Source: a bacterium
Lineage (GTDB): Bacteria > Bacteroidota > Bacteroidia > Bacteroidales > Bacteroidaceae
Assembly (NCBI GenBank): GCA_004562975.1
Contig: SFQP01000032.1
Location: forward strand, 1-13,705
Direction: 5' to 3'
Length of the DNA: 13,705 nt
Shown here: positions 7,611 through 13,705 of the stretch, in pieces
Position numbering within the stretch: the stretch's first letter is position 1
Layout: the number at the start of each line of letters is the position of its first letter
Made by a program: the position numbers and the translations under genes
Notes under the pieces: model-generated
What the model was told of the DNA's origin: nothing
The model's database searches: none
Seen by the model: only the letters and a program-made list of their open reading frames with translations

Positions 7611-7787
7611 CCGACCAACTCCTGAACCCTTGTTTTCCTGCTTCCGAACGGGATGCCATCCTCCCCTTCCGCCTTCTCCCTTGCCGTTTTCAGTACAAGG
7701 GAACAACGATTTTTTTCGGAAAAATGTCCACCATATTATTCCATTTTTCTCAAAAAACACCCCTGTAAGCCATTTTACCCCACCCGA

Positions 7788-7819
7788 TTTGCATTTTTAA
7801 CTACTTTCTCCTATTTTTG
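7788..7819 (+). promoter_or_regulatory. Bacteroidetes-type promoter for the BspA-like gene
   Basis: A -33 box TTTG (7788-7791) is followed after 20 bp by TATTTTTG (7812-7819), a full match to the Bacteroidetes -7 consensus TAnnTTTG. Transcription should start near 7826, giving a leader of about 95 nt before the ATG at 7921. The surrounding DNA is AT-rich, as expected. No operator or riboswitch is apparent in the leader. Confidence 0.72.
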
Positions 7820-7920
7820 ACGCGTCACAGAGTGAATTCAGGCACGCCACATGGCAAAGTTCGCGCATGAACCCATCATGACAATATAACAAACTACTAA
7901 TCCTTCAAAATAATCCAAGC

Positions 7921-10900
7921 ATGAAAAGCCTATTATCCCTAAGGTACAAAGCCTTTATGCACGTGACACACAATAGTTCGTGCATACCAAAACTCCTACG
8001 ACAATTAAGTCTATTGTTCATAGCTCTTATCACCGCTACGAACGCCTATGCCTACTCCTTTAAAGCAGGCGGCATATACTATCGCATTGTTTCTTCACCT
8101 GCCAACAGTGTGGTAGTGACCTTTCAGACGGAATACAAAATCAGTTATAATAGTTACAACTACAAGTCGGACTACACGGGCGACATCGTCATCCCCGAGA
8201 CAGTGGAATACGAAGGTACAACCTACACCGTTTGCGGTATTGACAACCATGCCTTCATGAACAGCGATGCTGGCCTGAACTCAGTAGTCATGCCGAACAC
8301 AGTAACTTACATTGGCAGCAACGCATTTTTGAATGACTACAACCTGACCTACATCAAACTGAGTTCCAATCTGGAAAGTATAGGACTTTACGGACTGAGT
8401 ACGATTGGTGTGAGCAGCATCGACATCCCTGCCTCGCTCAAAACGGTTCAAGATTGCGCATTCCAAGGTTGTCAGAATCTGCAAGAAGTACATATTTCAG
8501 ACATTGCCGCCTGGTGTGACATAGACTTCAAGGCATACCAAGCCAACCCACTCACCTCGGCCAAGCAGTTGTTTATCAACGACGAACCTGCTACAGAGGT
8601 TGTTATCCCTGAGGGGGTTAAAACCGTCAAAGCGTATGCTTTCGCAGGGTGTGAGAATATGGAAAAACTGTCCATAGCCTCGTCAGTTACCAAATGCGAA
8701 ATGTATGCTTTCTCTGGCTGCAAAGCTCTCAAAGACCTGCGCATTGAAGATTCACCTGAGCAACTTGATTTAGAGTTCAGCAGTCGGGGAATCGGATCGA
8801 GTGTCCACCTATATCACGCCTTTGATGACTGTCCGTTGGAAAAAATCTATATCGGTCGGGACTGCTATTTCAACACAAGCCCCAACAGACAAGGGTTTAC
8901 CAATTTCAAACAGTTGAAGCAAGTAGAAACCGGCTCAAACTTGACCCAGTTGACCACTGGTTATTTCAAGGGTTGCTCTGCGCTGGAACAAATAACCGTG
9001 GGCAATTCAGTGAGCATCATAGGCAGCGAGTGCTTTCAAGGATGCAGTTCACTCACTTCCATCAGTATAGGCAGCAATGTGTCGTCGATAGCCCAAAACG
9101 CTTTTGGCGATTGCACCGCATTGACAGAACTCATCATGGAAGACGGCGAACAAGAACTGACATTAGATGCCGGTAGTGGATCTAAGGGAATGTTCAAGGA
9201 CTGTCCCATTGAAAAAGTGTACTGCGGACGCACACTTTCTTACCAAACCAAGGCTGCAAACGGTTATTCGCCATTCTACAACAACACGAACATCAAAGAC
9301 TTCCGCTTTGGCAACACTGTAACCCGCATAGGCGACTATTTTCTGGCTGGTTGCACCGGAATTACGGACATACGCCTGCCTGAGGGAATAACAAAAATAG
9401 GTCAACAAGCTTTTCTGGATATCACAGGTCTTGATACACTCTACATACCAGGGAGCGTAACATCCATCGACCGCACTGCCTTCAATGGCTCGGTAGCCAA
9501 GACACTGGTGTTGGCCGATGACCCGCAACCTCTTAACTTTGCAATGTCATTCCTTTCATTAGAAAAAGCACACATTGGCCGCTCAATAATCACCAACAAC
9601 TCCGTCATGTCATTAGGTGCCACATTGAAAGAAGCCACTGTAGGCCCAGATGTGGAATTACTGCCCTCTTACATCTTTTACGGATCAGCCATCACGGAAA
9701 TCAACCTACCCGCCCGACTGAAGCGCATAGAAAATTATTGCTTCAAAGATTGTAAGCAACTGCAACAGATTGCGCTGCCTGACTCACTGACCTACATTGG
9801 CAATTATTGCTTCTCGGAGTGCACAATGCTGCAAAACATAACAATACCGGCCAGTGTAACCGAAATGGGCTACAAAGTATTTGAAAAATGTAAACTCAAT
9901 CCGTTAGGACTCTGGAATAAGCAGACCACCTATAACGGTGCCTATTCAGAACTAACCTTTACCGGACTGCAAAAAGGTTCCGTGATTTATGCCTATCCCA
10001 CAGAATTTGACAAAATCAGAAAAGCGGGATGGTGGGATAATTACAACGGCTGTCCACTGCTCGACATCACAACACCGTTCATCGTTGAAACCGTAGAACA
10101 GCACCTCAAAAGTGTTTCATTCACCGACAGCATTTCTGGAATGTACAAAGACAGCACATTGGTTCTGCACAACGTAACTTTTGAAGAGGAAGTGCTAACC
10201 CCCAACGAAGAAGGCATATACTCACTGTACACCCAAGGTATATACCCCAACTACGATCGTAGGGTTGTGTACAGCTACAGCCTCAACGGCCGTGAACAAA
10301 AACAAGAAGTGTTCCTTCACACGCTCATGCCACAAGCTGAGCAATACAATTATCCTCAAAAGACACAAACATATATCACATTCTATCTGAAAGCTACCGA
10401 ACAGGAAGAAGTGGAACCCGAAGATATTGGTGTTTTTTTCAACGGTACCAGAATGCCGGCAGAAAAACAGACTGGGTACTACTCAGTAACCATTCCGAAC
10501 TTGATACCAGCCACTTCTTACCAGTTTACTCCCTACGTATCCTACGAAGATGAAACTTACTTCAGCGAAAGACTTGAGATAAGTACATACGGCACCAATC
10601 CCAATATCTATAATGGCGATACTACCGTAGGACCGTCCTCCGTTTACGGAAAAGTTTCGTACTCACAAGGTACAGCTACCATTACAGGAGTATCATTCAG
10701 TAACCTGCCCGACCAAGCAACGGTGCGCATCAAGGATAACGAATTTTTCATAACAGCACTTGACCCTGCCACGGACTATTCGTTCGATTACTGTGTAAGT
10801 ACCCAAGAGGGTTCTGTCGAATCGCGTACTTTCCACTTCACCACTGCGGCATTACAACTGAATACGCTCACACCGAAAGGCGTAAGCAACACTTGCTCGA

Positions 10901-11727
10901 TCGTAGCAGCACAAACCAACCTGATTGACGATGAAACCAATGCCGGTTTTGAATGGATCAAGGAAGATGCTCCCGCTTCTCTCCAGCCCAAGTCAGCCAA
11001 TGCGATTATCTATGACGGGCAGTTGGAGGGGCGCATACAAAATCTGTCAGCCACAAACTATTACAAAGTCCGCCCATTCTACAAATCTGGCACTGGCACA
11101 ACTTATTACGGAGAATGGATAACATTCGACCCCAGCGATTTCTCCTACTTCGAGCCCACCATTCACACCTATAACCAAACTGATATCGAAGTAAACCAAG
11201 TTACGCTGAGTGCCTACGTCCTGGCCGGCACTGACGATATTGAAGAACAAGGATTTGAACTCTGGCCGTTGCAGACAAAAACATCACGCAATAACCAACA
11301 GGTAATCAGAGTGCAAGGACACGGTCAGCGCATGACGGTTTCCGTAGCCGATTTGGAATACGGCACAACCTATGTCTATCGCGCCTATGTCGTTGCAGCA
11401 GGACAGACCACCTACAGCGAGGAACAGACGTTCACCACTGAATACCCGACCGCCATCAACGATGTCACTATAGCTCAACCCACACAAGCAACTCAAGCTG
11501 AAATACGCACGTTGCAGGGAAACAACCACCTGCAAATACGCATCCAAGGAAATGGACAAAGCGTAAGCTATGGCGTGTTCAACATCAGCGGCAAGTGCAT
11601 GAGAACAGACAACGTACAGGCTGACGGTAACTGGCAACCGCTCCAAACCTCCAACCTTGAACCCGGCGTTTACATACTCCGGACTATGGGATGGCCGCAC
11701 AATGCTGTTAAATTTATCGTGAAATAA
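7921..11727 (+). CDS. BspA-like leucine-rich-repeat surface protein with Fn3-like modules and a type IX-like sorting tail
   Basis: This 1268-residue exported protein probably acts as a surface adhesin or binding protein. It has a signal peptide with hydrophobic core LLFIALITATNAYA (cleavage near residue 44), then YSFKAGGIYYRI, the usual opening of BspA-like proteins. LRR_5 repeats of about 23 residues fill roughly residues 88-660, with patterns such as IGSECFQGCSSLTSISIG and IGNYCFSECTMLQNITIP; several blocks are interrupted by short non-repeat segments. Residues 740-1173 are beta-rich, with recurring LxPxTxYxF / LxxGTTYVYRAYV and TFTT patterns like fibronectin type III modules. From TAIND (about 1176) to EPGVYILRT...AVKFIVK it resembles the ~80-residue C-terminal sorting domain of the type IX secretion system. 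The start could instead be ATG 7957, which leaves a shorter, more ordinary signal peptide. Its GC content is clearly lower than the flanking genes, suggesting transfer or different constraint. Own promoter and terminator; ligand unknown. Confidence 0.9.
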   Translation: MKSLLSLRYKAFMHVTHNSSCIPKLLRQLSLLFIALITATNAYAYSFKAGGIYYRIVSSPANSVVVTFQTEYKISYNSYNYKSDYTGDIVIPETVEYEGTTYTVCGIDNHAFMNSDAGLNSVVMPNTVTYIGSNAFLNDYNLTYIKLSSNLESIGLYGLSTIGVSSIDIPASLKTVQDCAFQGCQNLQEVHISDIAAWCDIDFKAYQANPLTSAKQLFINDEPATEVVIPEGVKTVKAYAFAGCENMEKLSIASSVTKCEMYAFSGCKALKDLRIEDSPEQLDLEFSSRGIGSSVHLYHAFDDCPLEKIYIGRDCYFNTSPNRQGFTNFKQLKQVETGSNLTQLTTGYFKGCSALEQITVGNSVSIIGSECFQGCSSLTSISIGSNVSSIAQNAFGDCTALTELIMEDGEQELTLDAGSGSKGMFKDCPIEKVYCGRTLSYQTKAANGYSPFYNNTNIKDFRFGNTVTRIGDYFLAGCTGITDIRLPEGITKIGQQAFLDITGLDTLYIPGSVTSIDRTAFNGSVAKTLVLADDPQPLNFAMSFLSLEKAHIGRSIITNNSVMSLGATLKEATVGPDVELLPSYIFYGSAITEINLPARLKRIENYCFKDCKQLQQIALPDSLTYIGNYCFSECTMLQNITIPASVTEMGYKVFEKCKLNPLGLWNKQTTYNGAYSELTFTGLQKGSVIYAYPTEFDKIRKAGWWDNYNGCPLLDITTPFIVETVEQHLKSVSFTDSISGMYKDSTLVLHNVTFEEEVLTPNEEGIYSLYTQGIYPNYDRRVVYSYSLNGREQKQEVFLHTLMPQAEQYNYPQKTQTYITFYLKATEQEEVEPEDIGVFFNGTRMPAEKQTGYYSVTIPNLIPATSYQFTPYVSYEDETYFSERLEISTYGTNPNIYNGDTTVGPSSVYGKVSYSQGTATITGVSFSNLPDQATVRIKDNEFFITALDPATDYSFDYCVSTQEGSVESRTFHFTTAALQLNTLTPKGVSNTCSIVAAQTNLIDDETNAGFEWIKEDAPASLQPKSANAIIYDGQLEGRIQNLSATNYYKVRPFYKSGTGTTYYGEWITFDPSDFSYFEPTIHTYNQTDIEVNQVTLSAYVLAGTDDIEEQGFELWPLQTKTSRNNQQVIRVQGHGQRMTVSVADLEYGTTYVYRAYVVAAGQTTYSEEQTFTTEYPTAINDVTIAQPTQATQAEIRTLQGNNHLQIRIQGNGQSVSYGVFNISGKCMRTDNVQADGNWQPLQTSNLEPGVYILRTMGWPHNAVKFIVK

Positions 11728-11754
11728 ACGACAAGTTCACTCTACAGTTATTTC

Positions 11755-11795
11755 CACCTCGCACGCAGTATGATTACCGCGTGCGAGGTGTTTTA
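11755..11795 (+). terminator. Strong intrinsic terminator after the BspA-like gene
   Basis: A perfect 12-bp stem, CACCTCGCACGC (11755-11766) with GCGTGCGAGGTG (11779-11790), encloses a 12-nt loop and is followed by TTTTACGTTTTC. It starts 27 bp after the stop codon and isolates this gene from the next transcript. Confidence 0.9.
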
Positions 11796-11830
11796 CGTTT
11801 TCTTGCCCTTTGCACTAACTTTTCATAACT

Positions 11831-11908
11831 TAGGCGGCGGCTCGGCAAGGAAAAATGAAAAACCTGCGGCTTTTCTTTTTCATTGCTCTCGCCTTGCACT
11901 AACTTTGC
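11831..11908 (+). promoter_or_regulatory. Hairpin-promoter cassette B, upstream of the membrane-protein gene
   Basis: This module matches the one at 4257-4334. The left block TAGGCGGCGGCTCGG (11831-11845) agrees at 14 of 15 positions and the right block, CTCGCCTTGC then ACTAACTTTGC (11888-11908), at 19 of 21. The total length is again 78 bp. The -7 box is TAACTTTG (11900-11907); the expected -33 position is only a T-run (11876-11880). The arms (11844-11864 and 11868-11887) differ from those of cassette A but again pair around a 3-nt loop at the same offset (TGC, 11865-11867). The -7 box ends 32 bp before the GTG start of the downstream gene. Confidence 0.73.
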
Positions 11909-11939
11909 CGACAAAATATATTATATAAACAATAAGAAC

Positions 11940-13547
11940 GTGAAAAAATCGCACAAAACCAACGATGGGCCAAAAGGAGGGAAGAGACAAAACGCTTCCC
12001 ACTCCGCGCCCGACAAAGCCGCAGGACGACGGTTCGCACTCTCGCCGCGAACCGCCAGGTGGCTCACTTACGGGATGGGACTGGCGGCCCTGTTCGCCTT
12101 CCTCACCTTAATCTACGGCGACGTACTGGTCCGCACCGCCGAGGACAACTATGTCTCCACCTCGTCCGACACGATGTACTACCTGCTCAGCCAACCCTGG
12201 GGCCGGCTGTGGTGGGTGATGCGCTGGCCGCTGCTGCTGTTCAAATGGACCGCCGTAGGCGGACTGCTGCTCGCCGCCGTCTACACGCTGACGGCACGCT
12301 TCGCCGACTATGCCCTGCGGCTGCCGCGCCCATGGGAGGGACTGGGCTTCCTGCTGCCCGTGGCGCAAATCGGATGGATGCTGTGGCAAGGCACGAACCT
12401 GTACTACAAGAACGAGCCGTCGCGCTTCCTGCTGATAGCCCTTGTCTGCCTGCTCCTCACGGCGGTCCTGGCCGCCGTGGCATGGCTCTTGCGCCGCAAA
12501 GCCGCCGCCCGGACAGCCGAGGCCGTGCGCCCCTACGGTCTGGCGGTGGTGCTGACGGTAATGGCCGCCACCTCTTGGGCCGCACTCCGCTTCAACGAGA
12601 ACGAAATCCTGACGGCACGCCTCCAGAACCTCTGCGCCGAAGAACGGTGGGACGAGATGATAGAACAGGCGCGCAGTGCGCGGCAGCCGAGCCGTGCCGT
12701 GGCGGCCTACCACGCCATCGCCCTGCTCCAGAAGGGACAGCTGCTGGACGGCGTGTTCGACATTCCTTACGAATATCCCGAAGTACGGCTGGAGAAGCAC
12801 GACGGCAGTGAGGAATACGGTCTTTTCCTGGCCGACTGCAGCCTCCACGCCGGTCTGCTCAACGCCGGCTACCGCAACGCCATGGACAAGCTGGTGATGG
12901 ACGGCCCCCGCCTCTTCACCCTCAAGCAGTTGGCACTCTGCTCCCTGCTCAACGGCGAAGAAGCCCTGTGCCGCAAATATATGCACCTCATCAAAGCCAT
13001 GCCTTTCACCCAGGATTTCACCGACCGCTACGAACCGCTCATCGGCAACAAGCAGCGCATCGACGCGGAGCCGACATTCCACGACATCCTGTCGCGCTAC
13101 CCCCGCGAGACGCGCTTCGAGCAAAACTACCAGCCGCCCACCTTCCTCGGCTACAACATGGGCTTGCACGAAGGTTCGGATGCCGTGCTGCAGACCTCGG
13201 TGGCGGCCTGCCTGTACTCCAAGGATTTGCAATCATTCCTCCCCCGCGCACAGATCATGGCGCAGAAGGGCATGCCCTTCCCGGCCTGCGTACAGCAGGC
13301 CGTGGCCATCCTCGCACTCAAGAAGCCGGAGCTCCTCCAGGCCTTCCCGCAGGTGGGACGCTTCGTGCCCGACGAGATACGTTCCTTCCTGATGGATGCC
13401 AAGCCTTACGTGGGCGACCGCCTCGCCCTGCGCCACGAGCTGCGCGACCGCTGGTTGGGCACTTACGTCTACTATTATTACACGGAAAACAACGACCCCG
13501 ACCAGGTGATGGGTTCAGCCCTCAACCAAAACTTTTGCATCATATGA
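11940..13547 (+). CDS. Multi-pass membrane protein of unknown function with a C-terminal helical domain
   Basis: I do not recognise a function; it may belong to the Bacteroidetes family catalogued as DUF6057, from memory only. The 535-residue protein begins with a basic, polar N terminus (KKSHKTNDGPKGGKRQ), then about five hydrophobic segments near residues 41-60, 92-118, 133-150, 163-185 and 199-217. The remaining ~315 residues look soluble and helix-rich (for example LQNLCAEERWDEMIEQARSA, then AVAAYHAIALLQKGQ), TPR-like in feel, with no catalytic motif I can name. The GTG at 11940 is chosen because it lies 32 bp past a -7 box; an in-frame TTG at 11883 falls inside that promoter and the next Met is within the first membrane segment. 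The stop TGA overlaps the next ATG by 4 bp (ATGA), so this and the lipoprotein are translationally coupled and probably work together in the envelope. Confidence 0.78.
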   Translation: MKKSHKTNDGPKGGKRQNASHSAPDKAAGRRFALSPRTARWLTYGMGLAALFAFLTLIYGDVLVRTAEDNYVSTSSDTMYYLLSQPWGRLWWVMRWPLLLFKWTAVGGLLLAAVYTLTARFADYALRLPRPWEGLGFLLPVAQIGWMLWQGTNLYYKNEPSRFLLIALVCLLLTAVLAAVAWLLRRKAAARTAEAVRPYGLAVVLTVMAATSWAALRFNENEILTARLQNLCAEERWDEMIEQARSARQPSRAVAAYHAIALLQKGQLLDGVFDIPYEYPEVRLEKHDGSEEYGLFLADCSLHAGLLNAGYRNAMDKLVMDGPRLFTLKQLALCSLLNGEEALCRKYMHLIKAMPFTQDFTDRYEPLIGNKQRIDAEPTFHDILSRYPRETRFEQNYQPPTFLGYNMGLHEGSDAVLQTSVAACLYSKDLQSFLPRAQIMAQKGMPFPACVQQAVAILALKKPELLQAFPQVGRFVPDEIRSFLMDAKPYVGDRLALRHELRDRWLGTYVYYYYTENNDPDQVMGSALNQNFCII

Positions 13548-13705
13548 AACAGCTATTTCTCTTTGCGGCGCTCCTGCTGCCGGTTCTCTTTGCAGCCTGC
13601 GCCGGACCGGAAGCCCGCATCCCCGAACAAAGCACAGCGGTAAAGGAGGCGGCACGCATCTACCCGGACTACCGCGACATTGTCATACCGCCCAACATCG
13701 CCCCG
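13544..13705 (+). CDS. Lipoprotein, N-terminal fragment (possibly a TolB/PD40-like beta-propeller family)
   Basis: The first 54 codons of a gene that runs off the right edge. MKQLFLFAALLLPVLFAAC is a lipoprotein signal peptide with Cys19 as the lipidated residue (lipobox LFAAC, with an unusual Phe at -3). The mature part has a short linker and then IYPDYRDIVIPPNIAP. I associate that segment with Bacteroidales lipoproteins that carry TolB/PD40-like propeller repeats, but the diagnostic part is outside the window, so the family is tentative. Its ATG overlaps the stop of the membrane-protein gene upstream, so both are read from the cassette-B promoter. Confidence 0.75.
   Translation, partial: MKQLFLFAALLLPVLFAACAGPEARIPEQSTAVKEAARIYPDYRDIVIPPNIAP

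Larger units (their letters stand above)
7491..7920. other. 430-bp intergenic region
   Basis: No convincing gene lies here on either strand. From left to right it holds a short GC-rich spacer, the palindrome array at 7533-7610, a GC-moderate stretch to about 7700, an AT-rich segment with runs of T and a weak 8-bp inverted repeat (7719-7726 with 7742-7749), and the promoter of the next gene at 7788-7819 followed by a leader of about 100 nt. A minus-strand open frame across the array only reads the repeat as a run of NSPGLVK-like heptads and has no other support. The drop in GC marks the boundary to the differently composed LRR gene. Confidence 0.7.

Noticed and set aside
7379..7618. A minus-strand frame with NSPGLVK-like heptad repeats.
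   Set aside because: The heptads are only the 21-bp palindrome array read as codons; the rest is antisense to the sulfatase end.
7719..7749. Inverted repeat GAAAAATG / CATTTTTC.
   Set aside because: An 8-bp A/T-rich stem with a 15-nt loop in AT-rich DNA is expected by chance and has no tail or position that suggests a role.

Overview
The window looks like chromosomal DNA from a member of the Bacteroidales, probably a GC-rich Prevotella/Paraprevotella/Bacteroides-like gut or oral anaerobe. The evidence is the fucokinase end of an Fkp-type enzyme, a serine-type sulfatase with a signal peptide, a BspA-like leucine-rich-repeat protein with a type IX-like C-terminal tail, Bacteroidetes promoters (-33 TTTG / -7 TAnnTTTG) and starts without clear Shine-Dalgarno sequences. 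All convincing genes are on the + strand.

Layout. 1-585 is the C-terminal part of an Fkp-type fucokinase (GDP-fucose salvage). 647-2016 is a UshA-like secreted 5'-nucleotidase/metallophosphatase, broken in two places where blocks of conserved family sequence, including the GNHE metal motif, appear to be missing. 2114-4199 is a two-gene polyamine unit: agmatine deiminase (aguA) and N-carbamoylputrescine amidase (aguB), which convert agmatine to putrescine. 4363-5757 is a GlmM-type phosphosugar mutase with its own promoter and a terminator after it. 5940-7490 is an exported serine-type sulfatase, preceded by an 80-bp imperfect palindrome. 7491-7920 has no gene but holds a regular array of palindromes that can fold into two terminator-like hairpins, then an AT-richer stretch with a good promoter. 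7921-11727 is a 1268-residue BspA-like surface protein of visibly lower GC content, closed by a strong terminator. 11940-13547 is a multi-pass membrane protein of unknown function that overlaps by 4 bp a lipoprotein gene running off the right edge.

How the genes relate. Fucokinase, GlmM and the sulfatase fit a glycan-adapted lifestyle (fucose salvage, UDP-GlcNAc precursor supply, desulfation of host or dietary glycans), but nothing shows they are co-regulated. aguA/aguB are a clear metabolic pair. The membrane protein and lipoprotein form a translationally coupled pair.

The most interesting non-coding signal is a pair of matching 78-bp promoter cassettes, upstream of glmM (4257-4334) and of the membrane-protein gene (11831-11908). 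They share end blocks, length and loop position, while the A-rich/T-rich hairpin arms between differ in sequence and still pair. Other items of note are the 80-bp palindrome before the sulfatase, the 21-bp-period palindrome array after it, and the two damaged points of the nucleotidase gene, which share the 8-mer GGCACCGG. I found no CRISPR array, tRNA, rRNA, transposase or phage gene.
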